Shown here piece after piece: positions 25,398-34,043 of a stretch of DNA of 64,000 nucleotides. Within the stretch, counting starts at the first letter, position 1; each line of letters begins with the position of its first letter. A program made the position numbers and the translations under genes. Below the pieces are notes generated by a model, which did no database searches, was not told where the DNA came from, and was given only the letters and a program-made list of their open reading frames with translations. Source of the stretch: Synergistaceae bacterium (GTDB taxonomy: Bacteria; Synergistota; Synergistia; Synergistales; Aminithiophilaceae); NCBI GenBank assembly GCA_016756725.1, contig JAESII010000004.1, forward strand, positions 661,482-725,481. The letters run 5' to 3'.

Positions 25398-26710
25398 TTT
25401 ATGTCGCCATAGGCGTTCTGCTCTTCTGTCTCGTCATCGGCGTACCCGTTCCGGTCAGCTTCATGGCCTCGGCGGGATGGCTCATCTTCTTCGGCGGCGT
25501 CGACGGCGGCGGCTATGCCGCCAGCCAGCTTCTCCCCTACGCCTTCGCCCAGATGAACTCCGTCTCCCTCATCGCCATCGCCCTTTTCATCATGGCCGGA
25601 GGCATCATGGAGCGGGGACGGATCGGAGAAAAGCTGATCGACTTCGTCGACGTCTTCGTCGGTCACCTGAAAGGCGGACTGGGCGTGGTGGGCACCATCT
25701 CCTGCGCCGTCTTCGGCTCCATCTCCGGCGCGGCCTGCGCGACCCTTTCCTGCATCGGCTCCATCATGTTTCCCCGCCTCCGCGAGGGCGGCTATCCGCG
25801 GGGACATTCGGCGGCCCTCATGGCCAACGCCTCCCTTCTGGGGCTGCTCATCCCGCCCAACGCCACGCTCATCATCTTCGCCTGGATCAGCGGCCAGCCC
25901 GTTCTGGCCTGCTTCCTCTCCACCGTCGGCCCCGGCATCGTGACGACGATGCTGATCTGTATCGTCAACATGTGGCTGCTGCGGGACAACGAGCAGGTTC
26001 TGGTGGCCCACACCCGGACGCGGGAGGAGAAGTGGCGCCTCTTCCGCGAACGGGGCCGCCTGGCCATCCCGGCTTTGATGCTTCCCGTCATCGTCCTGGG
26101 CGGCATCTACGGCGGCATCATGACGACGACGGAGGCCTCGGCCGTGGCCGTCCTCTACGCTATCCCCGTGGGCATGTTCGTCTACAAGGGGCTGAAGGTG
26201 AAGGACCTCCTCGACGTCGTCGTCGAGTCGGGCGTCACGACGGGCGTCATCATGGCCATGCTCTTTTCCGTCTCCATGCTGAGCCGCCTCTATCTCCTGG
26301 AGGACCTCCCGGGGCGGATGCTCCTCCTGTTCAGGTCCGTCTCGGAGAACCGCTGGGTCATCCTCTTCATGATCAACATCTTCCTCGTCATCATGGGGAT
26401 GCTCATGGACGACATCAGCGTCGTCGTCCTGACGACGCCGATTCTGATGCCCATCATCCTCGAGCTGGGCTTCAACCCCATCCACTACGCCGCCGTCGTC
26501 GGCGTCAACACGGGACTGGGGTGCATCACGCCCCCCGCGGCACCGGTGCTCTACCTGGCGGGACGATTAAACAACACGCCCATCAACGAGATGATGAAAC
26601 CGGCCCTTTCCTTCATGATCCTCTGCTGGCTGCCGGTCCTTCTCGTGACGGCCTACATTCCCAAGCTCGTCCTCTTCCTGCCCCACGTCATCCTGGGGAC
26701 GCCCTGGTAG
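25394..26710 (+). CDS. dctM: TRAP large permease, DctM family
   Basis: 438 residues, about twelve membrane segments. The two re-entrant Pro-rich hairpins are visible (LLIPPNATLIIFAW near residue 155 and GCITPPAAPVLYLAG near 380). MDDISVVVLTTPILMPII precedes the second one. ATG at 25394 sits in an ATGA overlap with dctQ. Followed 6 bases later by a small membrane-protein gene that probably belongs to the same transcript. Confidence 0.93.
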   Translation: MIYVAIGVLLFCLVIGVPVPVSFMASAGWLIFFGGVDGGGYAASQLLPYAFAQMNSVSLIAIALFIMAGGIMERGRIGEKLIDFVDVFVGHLKGGLGVVGTISCAVFGSISGAACATLSCIGSIMFPRLREGGYPRGHSAALMANASLLGLLIPPNATLIIFAWISGQPVLACFLSTVGPGIVTTMLICIVNMWLLRDNEQVLVAHTRTREEKWRLFRERGRLAIPALMLPVIVLGGIYGGIMTTTEASAVAVLYAIPVGMFVYKGLKVKDLLDVVVESGVTTGVIMAMLFSVSMLSRLYLLEDLPGRMLLLFRSVSENRWVILFMINIFLVIMGMLMDDISVVVLTTPILMPIILELGFNPIHYAAVVGVNTGLGCITPPAAPVLYLAGRLNNTPINEMMKPALSFMILCWLPVLLVTAYIPKLVLFLPHVILGTPW

Positions 26711-26716
26711 GCGCTG

Positions 26717-26947
26717 GTGGACGAGGAGCGCCGCCGTCCCACCTTCTACCGGAACCTCTTCGCCGGCCTCTGCTTTCTCTTCCTCCTGGCCGGGCTGTTG
26801 AGCGGGTCCTTTCAGGCCTTCTGGGCCTGCATGTTCAGCGGCGCCCTGTCCCGGACGGCGGCGAGGAAGGGCTGGGCCGACCCCCCCTATGCGGAGGCAC
26901 TGAGGCGCCGTCTCAAGGGCCTTTTCGGCAAGAAAGAGGACCGTTGA
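26717..26947 (+). CDS. Small membrane protein of the TRAP operon
   Basis: 76 residues, not recognised. GTG start at 26717, 6 bases after the dctM stop. A charged N-terminus (DEERRRPTFYR) is followed by one long or two short hydrophobic segments (about 15-45) and a basic C-terminus ending LFGKKEDR. Position before the terminator at 26970 and co-direction with dctM argue for a real gene, perhaps an accessory of the transporter. No ribosome site better than GGAGG-poor purines is seen. Confidence 0.55.
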   Translation: MDEERRRPTFYRNLFAGLCFLFLLAGLLSGSFQAFWACMFSGALSRTAARKGWADPPYAEALRRRLKGLFGKKEDR

Positions 26948-26969
26948 GACTTCAGACGAAAGGCGCCCT

Positions 26970-27001
26970 GCCAAGGACCGGCCCCCGGGCCGGTCCTTGG
27001 C
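26970..27001. terminator. Terminator, 15-bp perfect stem
   Basis: Arms 26970-26984 and 26987-27001 (GCCAAGGACCGGCCC and complement) with a two-base loop and no T tract. It ends the TRAP operon. Confidence 0.75.
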
Positions 27002-27025
27002 GATGTGCCTGTCGCCGTTGCCTCG

Positions 27026-27054
27026 TTGAAGGCGGAAATGACTGTCGATAGACG
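27026..27054 (+). promoter_or_regulatory. Possible promoter of the reductase-dehydratase operon
   Basis: TTGAAG (27026-27031), 17 bases, TAGACG (27049-27054). It is the best match between the terminator and the start at 27157, and is weaker than the other promoters in this window. Confidence 0.4.
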
Positions 27055-27156
27055 GATCAAGTAAGATAGGTGACAGAGAGAAGCCGTGCCCTTTCGATCG
27101 GAGTTCGGAACCTGGAGATCCGGTCCTGCGGGCGATTTTTGAGAGGAGGCAGAGCC

Positions 27157-28146
27157 ATGCTCGTTCTTTCCCGTTCCGATATCCTGTCCGTCTTTTCCAT
27201 GAGAGACGCCATCGAGGCCGACAAGAAGGCCTTCGTCCTTCATTCCCAAGGGAAGTGCCGCGTCCCCCTGAGGATCAATTTTGACGCCGCCGACGAGAAG
27301 GGACAGTACCTGTTCATGCCCGCCTATGCCGGGGGGATCGACCGGGCCGGCATCAAGATCGTTTCCGTCTTTCCCGGCAACGCCGCCAAGGGCAGGCCCT
27401 CCGTCCCCGCCACGGTCGTCCTCCTCGACAATGAGACGGGCGAAGTGGCGGCCCTCATCGAGGGAACGACGCTGACCCAGCTTCGGACGGCGGCCATCGC
27501 CGGCGTGGCGACGGAACTTCTCGCCCGTCCCGACAGCTCTGTCGGCGCCCTTTTCGGGACCGGCGGCCAGGCATCGGCACAGCTTGAGGCGATCCTGACG
27601 GTCCGGAGCCTGAAGGAGGTCCGCGTCTTCGACATCTCCCCCGAACGGGTCGAGGCCTTCATCAAGGCCAACGAGGCCCTGGCCGGAAAGTTCGGCGCCC
27701 GTCTTTCGGCCGCCCCGTCGTCCGATGGGGCCGTCGACGGCGCCGACGTGATCACGGCCGTGACGACGGCGACGAAGCCCGTCTTCGATGGCACGAAGGT
27801 GAAGGCAGGCGCTCACGTCAACGGCATCGGCGCCTACACGCCGGCCATGCAGGAGCTGCCGCCGGAGGTGATCGAGCGGGCCGGCCGTGTCTTTGCCGAC
27901 AATGGCGAGGCCGTCCTGGCCGAGGCCGGTGACCTGATCAAGCCCATGAAGGAAGGGCGCTTCGGCGCAGGGATCATCGCCGGTGAGCTGGGCCAGCTCC
28001 TTCTGGGTGAGATCGAGGGGCGTCGGAGCGCCGAGGAGATCACCGTCATGAAGACCGTCGGTTTTGCCAGCCTCGACGTCGTCACGGCCTACGAGATCGT
28101 CGAAAAGGCCCTGGCGGCGGGAGTCGGCAAAACCATCGACCTCTAA
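27157..28146 (+). CDS. Ornithine cyclodeaminase / mu-crystallin family enzyme
   Basis: 329 residues. The fold is shown by the substrate-loop Arg/Lys region (CRVPLRINF and AGIKIVSVFPGN, near 30-70), TTLTQLRTAAIAGVATELLA (about 105-125), and the NAD-binding segment GALFGTGGQASAQLEAI (about 130-145), followed by INGIGAYTPAMQELP-like residues (GIGAYTPAMQEL). The family covers ornithine cyclodeaminase, alanine dehydrogenase and delta-1-pyrroline-2-carboxylate or similar imine reductases. In an island with a putative hydroxyproline dehydratase, an imine reductase making proline is attractive (inference). ATG at 27157 follows GAGGAGG. Confidence 0.85.
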   Translation: MLVLSRSDILSVFSMRDAIEADKKAFVLHSQGKCRVPLRINFDAADEKGQYLFMPAYAGGIDRAGIKIVSVFPGNAAKGRPSVPATVVLLDNETGEVAALIEGTTLTQLRTAAIAGVATELLARPDSSVGALFGTGGQASAQLEAILTVRSLKEVRVFDISPERVEAFIKANEALAGKFGARLSAAPSSDGAVDGADVITAVTTATKPVFDGTKVKAGAHVNGIGAYTPAMQELPPEVIERAGRVFADNGEAVLAEAGDLIKPMKEGRFGAGIIAGELGQLLLGEIEGRRSAEEITVMKTVGFASLDVVTAYEIVEKALAAGVGKTIDL

Positions 28147-28159
28147 GGGGTCGGCGGTC

Positions 28160-28834
28160 ATGTCACAGGCCCGGGACTGCCATCCCCTCCTGAAGCCCTT
28201 CATCCCCGTCGTCGCCATGCTGGGAGCCACCCTGGGCCGGAGTTACGACGTGGCCCTCCACGACGTTTCCGGCCAGGAGTCCTTCATCGTCGTCTGCGAG
28301 CACGGCGATGTGGCCGGCCGCGAGGAAGGGGTCCCCATCAGCGACTTCGGCCAGCAGTTGATGGACCGGGAAAGGGAAGGCGAGATGACCTATCTGGCCA
28401 ACTACGCCTCTGAAGCGCCCGACGGGAGGTCTCTGCGCTCCTCCGTCGCTCTGATTCGAGACGAGGCGGGGCGCCTGATCGGTCTTTTCTGCGTCAACTA
28501 CGACATGACCCAGGCGACGGTCCTGCGGGATATGGCCGAGTTCCTCACCACCGTCACACCTCTCGGCTACGGCGGCGCCGAAAAGGAGCGCTTTCCCAGC
28601 CTCCACGGCGACCGCCTCGGCGAGCTTCTCTCCGAGGCCCGGAGGGTCCAGGGGAAGCCCCTCCGCTTTCTCAGCCGCCCCGAGAGGCTCGAGCTCGTGC
28701 GCTGGCTCGACGGCAAGGGGTTCTTCAAGCTCAAGGAGGCCGTTCCCCGGCTGGTGAAGGAGACGGGCAAGAGCCGCTACACCCTTTACGGCGACATCCG
28801 GACGATTCGGGCCGAAGGGCCGGACGAGGGCTGA
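28160..28834 (+). CDS. YheO/DauR-like transcriptional regulator
   Basis: 224 residues. The N-terminal YheO-type PAS domain (PF08348, about 8-120: [20 protein letters not shown].. and a late GLFCVNYDM) precedes a C-terminal helix-turn-helix of the HTH_22 type (about 175-220: [28 protein letters not shown]). Relatives such as DauR regulate amino-acid catabolism. ATG at 28160, 13 bases after the reductase gene and 41 before the dehydratase gene, so it is in their operon and probably senses the pathway substrate. Confidence 0.85.
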   Translation: MSQARDCHPLLKPFIPVVAMLGATLGRSYDVALHDVSGQESFIVVCEHGDVAGREEGVPISDFGQQLMDREREGEMTYLANYASEAPDGRSLRSSVALIRDEAGRLIGLFCVNYDMTQATVLRDMAEFLTTVTPLGYGGAEKERFPSLHGDRLGELLSEARRVQGKPLRFLSRPERLELVRWLDGKGFFKLKEAVPRLVKETGKSRYTLYGDIRTIRAEGPDEG

Positions 28835-28875
28835 CCGGGCCTGAAAGGGCGCCACGAGAGGAAAGGAGAACAGCC

Positions 28876-30573
28876 ATGACCTACCGTTCCAAGAGGCTGG
28901 GGCTTTTCAGCGGCAGGGAGTCCTCGACGCGGCGGGCCATCTACAAGGGCTGCGGCTATGACGATCAGGATCTGTCGCGCCCCCTGATCGGCATCGTCAA
29001 CACCGCCAACGACGCAGGACTGGGTCACGTCCATCTCGACCGGCTGGCCGAACGGGTCCGGGCCGGCATCCTCCAGGCCGGAGGGACACCTTTCGAGTTC
29101 GGCACCATCGCCACCTGCGGGGCCGTGCCCATCGGCACGCCCCATTTCCGCTACGAACTGGTCATCCGCGACGTCATCGCCTCGTCGGTGGAGATCATGG
29201 CCGGCGTCCAGCTCCTGGATGGTCTCGTCCTCCTGGCCTCCTGCGACAGCATCATTCCCGGCGTCATCATCGGCGCCATCCGCTCCGGCCTTCCCACCAT
29301 CTTCCTCTCCGGCGGGCCCCAGCTGGTGAGTCCCTTCGAGGGACGTCAGGCCGTCCTGAGCGAGCTCGACCAGCTCGTCTTCGGCGCTCAGTACGGCGCC
29401 GAAGACGTCTCGGAGAAGCTCCGCTACCTCGAAGACCACGTCTGCCCCGGCCCGGGCGCCTGTTCTCTCATGGGGACGGCCAACACGATGCAGATTCTCG
29501 CCGAGGGCATCGGCCTCTCTCTGCCGGGGTCGTCGACGGTGCCCGCCGTCTACGCCGAGAAGGAGCGCTACGCCACCCAGACGGGCCGGCGCATCGTCGA
29601 CATGGTGAAGGAGGACCTGACGCTCCGCAAGGTGCTGGCCCGGGAAAATCTCCTCAACGGCATCATCCTCACCATGGCCTTGGCGGGATCGACCAATGCC
29701 GTTCTCCATCTGCTCAGTTTCGCCCGGGATCTCGACATCGACCTCACCTTGGACGACTTCGACCGCCTCTCGCGCCAGGTTCCGGTTCTCTCCCGGGTCA
29801 TCCCCACGGGCAAGGCGACGGTCGTCGATTTGCACCGGGCCGGCGGCGTTCCGGCCCTCATGGGCGAACTGGCGGGGCTGCTCCATGGCGGGGCCCTATC
29901 CGTGACGGGCCGCAGGGCTGAGGAAATCTTCGAAGGGAGAAGGTCGCTCGATCCGTCCGTTCTCGCCTCCGTCGCCGAGCCGGTCCTTCCCGACGGCGGC
30001 ATCGCCGTCATCCGGGGCAACCTCGCTCCCGATGGCGCCATCTGCCGAACCTCGACCATTTCCGAGGCGATCCACCATTTCCGCGGCCCTGCCCGGGTCT
30101 TCGACTCCGACGAGGAGGCTCACAAGGCCGTCGTCGAAGGACGGATCAACAGGGGAGAGGTCGTCGTCATCCGCCGCGAGGGACCGCGGGGAGCTCCGGG
30201 CATGAGAGAGATGATGATGACCACCGACGCCCTCGTCGGCCTCGGCCTGGGCCAGGAGGTCTTCGTCGTCACCGACGGCCGCTTCTCGGGCTTTACCGAG
30301 GGAGCCGCCATCGGTCACCTTTCGCCGGAGGCGGCCGTTGGAGGTCCTCTGGCCGTCGTCGAAGAGGGCGATCCCATTGTCATCGACCTCGCCCGCCGCC
30401 GCGTCGATCTCGACATCGCCGAGGCGGAACTGGCAGCGCGACTCAAGCGATGGACGCCGCCGGAGCCGAAGGCAGCGGGGGGCATCCTGGGCCTCTGCGC
30501 CAAGACGGCCCTGCAGGCTCATCTGGGTGCCATGCTCGACGACAGGGTGACTGCACCCGATCAGACTCTCTAG
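28876..30573 (+). CDS. IlvD/Edd-family dehydratase
   Basis: 565 residues, the usual family size. The three cluster cysteines are placed as in IlvD/Edd: ATCGAVPIG (near 75), [10 protein letters not shown] (near 118) and [20 protein letters not shown] (near 195). The SLPGSST motif and a late [20 protein letters not shown] (FeS/Mg region) follow. The CDS in place of CDK at the second cysteine departs from housekeeping IlvD, and no other branched-chain genes are near. A sugar-acid or hydroxy-acid dehydratase is more likely; the substrate is unknown. GGAAAGGAG precedes the ATG. Last gene before the terminator at 30598. Confidence 0.85.
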   Translation: MTYRSKRLGLFSGRESSTRRAIYKGCGYDDQDLSRPLIGIVNTANDAGLGHVHLDRLAERVRAGILQAGGTPFEFGTIATCGAVPIGTPHFRYELVIRDVIASSVEIMAGVQLLDGLVLLASCDSIIPGVIIGAIRSGLPTIFLSGGPQLVSPFEGRQAVLSELDQLVFGAQYGAEDVSEKLRYLEDHVCPGPGACSLMGTANTMQILAEGIGLSLPGSSTVPAVYAEKERYATQTGRRIVDMVKEDLTLRKVLARENLLNGIILTMALAGSTNAVLHLLSFARDLDIDLTLDDFDRLSRQVPVLSRVIPTGKATVVDLHRAGGVPALMGELAGLLHGGALSVTGRRAEEIFEGRRSLDPSVLASVAEPVLPDGGIAVIRGNLAPDGAICRTSTISEAIHHFRGPARVFDSDEEAHKAVVEGRINRGEVVVIRREGPRGAPGMREMMMTTDALVGLGLGQEVFVVTDGRFSGFTEGAAIGHLSPEAAVGGPLAVVEEGDPIVIDLARRRVDLDIAEAELAARLKRWTPPEPKAAGGILGLCAKTALQAHLGAMLDDRVTAPDQTL

Positions 30574-30597
30574 TCCTTACCCGCCGAAAAAGAGCCC

Positions 30598-30644
30598 TTA
30601 AAAGGACAAGCCCCCTGTACTCGACAGGGGGCTTGTCCTTTTAA
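30598..30644. terminator. Terminator, 21-bp perfect stem with T/A flanks
   Basis: Arms 30598-30618 and 30624-30644 around ACTCG. The arms end in TTAAAA/TTTTAA, so each side has a short T run. It closes the reductase-regulator-dehydratase operon. Confidence 0.88.
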
Positions 30645-30730
30645 GGTTTAATGCGCGCCGAAGACTCGAGGCAAGTTAGTTCATTTTGTATCAAAAAGAA
30701 GATCATATTCAAAAGGGACTTTTTGTGCTA

Positions 30731-30744
30731 GTATGTAGTGGACA
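30731..30744 (+). promoter_or_regulatory. Weak GntR-like site before the orphan dctP
   Basis: GTATGTAGTGGACA agrees with 10 of 14 positions of the sites at 23198 and 36506 (degenerate positions counted as matches). It overlaps a possible -10 TAGTAT (30729-30734). The promoter itself is unclear. The 30645-30829 gap is AT-rich and holds nothing else. Confidence 0.35.
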
Positions 30745-30829
30745 CGTATGTTGTGAACAAAAATGTTGTTGTTTCATCTTTATCCAAGGGCCCAGGGGGG
30801 GCTCAACCTGCTGAAGGAGGGGGATTGTT

Positions 30830-31837
30830 TTGCGCAAGTCTTTATCCGTAGTGGCAATGATGGTCGCTTTTGTGATGGTTCTGGCCGGCACGGCTCTCGC
30901 GGCACCGGAGATCACCATCAAGTTCGCTGGGCAGAACCCGGCCGATCACCCCGCAACAGAGGTCATGAACCAGATCGCCGCCGAGGTCCTGGAGAAGTCG
31001 AAGGGCCGCATCGAGATCAAGGTCTTTCCCGCCAACCAGCTCGGTGACTACACCCTCGTCTTCGAGGAGCTCATCCGCGGAACCATCGAGATGGCCTGCA
31101 TCTCCGTGCCCAGCCAGTTCGATCCCCGCCTTGAGCTGGTCTACATCAACGGCTTCGTCCGCGGCTACGAGGACGTCAAGAAGGTTTTCGCCCCCGATGC
31201 CTGGCTCTTCGGCAGGATGCACGAGATGATCGACCGTCTCGGCGTCGAGCTTCTGGGCTTCTTCATCGAAGGCATGATCGGCACGGGCACGACGAAGCCC
31301 GCCGTCGACCCCCTCAACCCGGCCGTGCCCAAGGACGTCCTGGTCCGCGTTCCCAACATGGACGTCTACAAGCTCGCCGCCGAGGCCATGGGCTACCGCA
31401 CCGTGACCATCCCCTACGCCGACGTCTACCAGTCCATGCAGACTGGCGTCTGCGAGGGCGTCAACGGCTACCCCGTCGCCGCCGCCTACACGGCCCTGCG
31501 CGACGTGCTCAAGCACTGGTACATGACCAACTACTCCCTGGAGTGCCTCAACATCATGTTCAGCGGCAAGGCCTGGGACAGCCTGAAGCCAGAGGATCAG
31601 CAGATCATCAGGGATGCCGTCAACCGCGGCGCCGCCAAGAGCATCGAGATGGCCGAGGAGATCGACGCCAAGTACATGCAGATGATGCGCGACTACGGCA
31701 TCGAGGTCCACACCTACACCGAAGAGGAGCTGACGCCCCTGGCCGAGGCCTGCGCCACGACCTGGACCCAGCTCGAGAAGAACATGACCAAGGAGCTGAT
31801 GGACGAGTTCCGGGCCAACATGGCTCCCGGAAAGTAA
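30830..31837 (+). CDS. dctP: Orphan TRAP substrate-binding protein, DctP family
   Basis: 335 residues, with TTG start at 30830 preceded by GAAGGAGG. Signal peptide (LRKSLSVVAMMVAFVMVL.., cleavage near ALA-AP). About four of five residues match the receptor at 23628, including VLVRVPNMDVYK and most of the C-terminal helix region. No dctQM follows; a strong terminator comes 23 bases after the stop. It probably shares the DctQM unit at 24837-26710 and widens its substrate range, or it is a recent duplicate. Confidence 0.92.
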   Translation: MRKSLSVVAMMVAFVMVLAGTALAAPEITIKFAGQNPADHPATEVMNQIAAEVLEKSKGRIEIKVFPANQLGDYTLVFEELIRGTIEMACISVPSQFDPRLELVYINGFVRGYEDVKKVFAPDAWLFGRMHEMIDRLGVELLGFFIEGMIGTGTTKPAVDPLNPAVPKDVLVRVPNMDVYKLAAEAMGYRTVTIPYADVYQSMQTGVCEGVNGYPVAAAYTALRDVLKHWYMTNYSLECLNIMFSGKAWDSLKPEDQQIIRDAVNRGAAKSIEMAEEIDAKYMQMMRDYGIEVHTYTEEELTPLAEACATTWTQLEKNMTKELMDEFRANMAPGK

Positions 31838-31860
31838 GGACCGTCAGGTCGCAAGCCGAC

Positions 31861-31895
31861 AAAAAGGAGGAGGGCCAAGAGCCCTCCTCCTTTTT
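31861..31895 (+). terminator. Intrinsic terminator of the orphan dctP gene
   Basis: AAAAAGGAGGAGGGC (31861-31875), loop CAAGA, complementary arm to 31895 ending in TTTTT. Confidence 0.9.
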
Positions 31896-32395
31896 GCTTC
31901 ATTCTGTGGACCCGGACCTCCGGGTCGTCGTTGTCTTCGGGGCCGATCGGGGCCGACAGGGCGATCTCCAGGAGCTGGCGGATCTGCCGGCTCGAAAGGG
32001 TGACGACAGCCATCCCCTCGGCGTCGGCTTTGACCGGCACCGTCCCGAAAAGGCGGTCAGGCGTGGCTCCGCCCTCGGGGAGCAGGAGTTCGAAGTCGGT
32101 CTGCAGACTCGCGGCAAGCCCATGCCTTTGCCTCTTGAGCCGGCTTCCCCTGAGAAGGAGGCCTCGCGCCGCGCCGGCCCGATCCTGTGCGTCATGGAGA
32201 TGAAGCGGATGGCGGTGAGCTGGAGCTCCCCTCCTGATCAGGGCTTCCTTTGTTCGCCCTTCCGGCCGGAGCGGCAAGGATCCCGACTCGGTCAAAGCGG
32301 CGCCGGAAGCTGTAGAAACGGAAACTCTGTCAAATACAAGATAAGCATATCATACTTTATTAGACTCGGGCCATGGCGGGAGCTGCAGAAAAGAC
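31896..32395. other. 500-base stretch without a convincing gene
   Basis: The minus strand has protein-like composition: near 31920-32130 one frame reads TDFELLLPEGG..LFGTVPVKAD.., while a short upstream piece in another frame reads ELQLTAIRFISMTHR. Neither has a start with a ribosome site, nor a stop before the terminator. It could be the remains of a frameshifted gene. Near 32296-32370 the DNA turns AT-rich, with a TTGACA on the minus strand but no matching -10. Confidence 0.3.
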
Positions 32396-32435
32396 GGCGC
32401 CTCCCGCGGGCCTGTGCCTGCCCGCGGGAGGCGCC
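32396..32435. terminator. Terminator, 16-bp perfect stem
   Basis: GGCGCCTCCCGCGGGC (32396-32411), loop of eight bases, complement at 32420-32435. It lies downstream of the leftward copper-type protein gene. Confidence 0.75.
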
Positions 32436-32480
32436 GGTTGCCTTGCCCTCCTTCGGCCGGAAGGGAGGTCCTTTAAGGCT

Positions 32481-33857
32481 TCAAAGGACGACGTCGATGA
32501 TTCCCGAGACCATGCCCATCCAGCAGCTGAACTTGTACCGGCCCGGCTGGTGAGCCACGAATTCGGCCACGGCCGTTCCGCCTCGGACGAGAGGGAGGGT
32601 CCCCTCGAAGAGGCCCCGGGCCATGATGGCGTTCGTGCAGCCGCTGAAGCCGGCATCGACGACCTCAAGGCGCACGGGGATGCCCGCTTTGACCTGGATG
32701 ACGTTGGGCGTGTAGGAGCGGGCGCCGGCGGCAAGGCGGACGGTCTGGACCGCCTCGGTCGTGTCCCTCGCGGCGACAGGGTGGGATTGGGGAAGGATCC
32801 GGGCGGTGCCGATATCGCTCAGGGAGGGGAGGCCCAGCACATTGAGCTGGGAGTTGGCCGTGTAGAGAGAGGCGACGAGGACGAGGGCGCCGGCGGCCTT
32901 GAGAAAGAGGGGGCGCCAGCGGGGCGCCGCCTGGAGCCGGGAGGCCGAGAGGCCGATGGCCAGGAGGGAGGGCATCGTTCCGGCGGCGAAGGCCGTCATC
33001 ATGAGGCCGCCGCGGAGGGCGCTTCCGGAAAGGAGGGCCAGGCCCTGGACGGAAAGGGAAAAGCCGCAGGGCAGAAGGACCGTCGAGGCGCCCAGCAGAA
33101 AGGGCCAGGGCCTGCCTTTTCCCTTCGCCTGGGCCTTCCGTGGCCCGATCCGGCCGAGGCTGATCCGTTCCATGCCGGGAAGGCCGAGCATCTGCAGGGC
33201 CAGGAGGGCCATGATGAGGGCGACGGCGAAGGTGAGGCCTGTCGCCAGGGAGTCGCTGAGGCGAAAGGCGCCTCCGAAGGTCCCCAGAAGGGCGCCGACG
33301 GAGCCGTAGGCCAAAAGACGGCCCAGGTTGAACCGGAGGTGGGGGTTCCTGTGGAGCCTCTCTTCGCTTTGCCACGTCTCGGAAAGGGAGAGGACCAGTC
33401 CGCCGACGAGGGCAGCGCAGCTGGACAGCCCGGCGAGGATGCCGAAGAGGAAGAAGGTGGCCAAGGTCGACGACGAATCGACCAGGACCTGGTGGAAAAG
33501 GCCGCTTCTTTCGAGAAGAAAAAAGGCCGTCACCGTGACGGCGATCGCCGCCCCTGCCGTCAGCCACTCCCGGGCGGCTCCGCCTCTGAAGGGTTCGGGG
33601 GAAAGGAGATACCCTTCGTCGCCGACGACGGCGTTGATCTCCTCCGCCGAAGGAGGGTTCTCCCCCTTCTTTGCGGTGACCGTCAGCTTTCCTTCGGCAC
33701 GGGAGACCTCCACGGCCGAAAGGGAGGGAAAGCCCAGGAGGGTCCGCTCCAGGATCCTTTCGCAGGCGGGGCAGTGCATGCCCCGGACGAAATAGGTCGC
33801 CCTCCTCTCCGTCCCCGGATCGGTCTTTTCCCGCTTGCTCTTTCTCGCTCTTGCCAT
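32481..33857 (-). CDS. HMA - DsbD-like membrane - cupredoxin fusion protein
   Basis: 458 residues in three parts. Residues about 18-85: heavy-metal-associated domain with GMHCPACERILE (CxxC metal site). Residues about 100-340: six or more helices of the DsbD/UreH_2 (TauE/SafE-like) type, with SSCAALVGG and LLPCGFSLS, each holding the Cys/Pro pattern of these thiol or metal transporters. Residues about 375-458: a cupredoxin-like domain with YTPNVIQVKAGIPVRL and a C-terminal FSCWMGMVSG (Cys and Met ligands). Probably moves or loads copper across the inner membrane. ATG at 33857 is preferred over GTG at 33866 because GAGAGGA lies nine bases before it. Confidence 0.8.
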   Translation of the reverse strand: MARARKSKREKTDPGTERRATYFVRGMHCPACERILERTLLGFPSLSAVEVSRAEGKLTVTAKKGENPPSAEEINAVVGDEGYLLSPEPFRGGAAREWLTAGAAIAVTVTAFFLLERSGLFHQVLVDSSSTLATFFLFGILAGLSSCAALVGGLVLSLSETWQSEERLHRNPHLRFNLGRLLAYGSVGALLGTFGGAFRLSDSLATGLTFAVALIMALLALQMLGLPGMERISLGRIGPRKAQAKGKGRPWPFLLGASTVLLPCGFSLSVQGLALLSGSALRGGLMMTAFAAGTMPSLLAIGLSASRLQAAPRWRPLFLKAAGALVLVASLYTANSQLNVLGLPSLSDIGTARILPQSHPVAARDTTEAVQTVRLAAGARSYTPNVIQVKAGIPVRLEVVDAGFSGCTNAIMARGLFEGTLPLVRGGTAVAEFVAHQPGRYKFSCWMGMVSGIIDVVL

Positions 33858-33932
33858 GGCGGACACTCCTCTCGCTCCGATTCTCTCGGTGACTGGGCTC
33901 CTCAGGAGCCGTGGGAAGACTTTACCGGGAGA

Positions 33933-33954
33933 TTACCGACGGGGACATCGGTAA
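33933..33954 (-). promoter_or_regulatory. Possible metal-responsive operator
   Basis: Inverted repeat TTACCGA-N8-TCGGTAA about 75 bases upstream of the copper-type gene, with a further TTTACCGG nearby. Core promoter elements are poor, so this is only suggestive. Confidence 0.35.
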
Positions 33955-33993
33955 AACACTTGAAATTCAGGAGCCCGCCTCCGACGGGAGCGC

Positions 33994-34027
33994 AAAAAAA
34001 GGGGGGAAGCCTGAGGCTCCCCCCCTT
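33994..34027 (-). terminator. Intrinsic terminator of the glycyl radical enzyme gene
   Basis: On the minus strand: AAGGGGGGGAGCC, loop TCA, GGCTTCCCCCCTT followed by TTTTT. It lies 17 bases after the gene's stop. Confidence 0.88.
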
Positions 34028-34043
34028 GCGGACCAGCCCGGCC

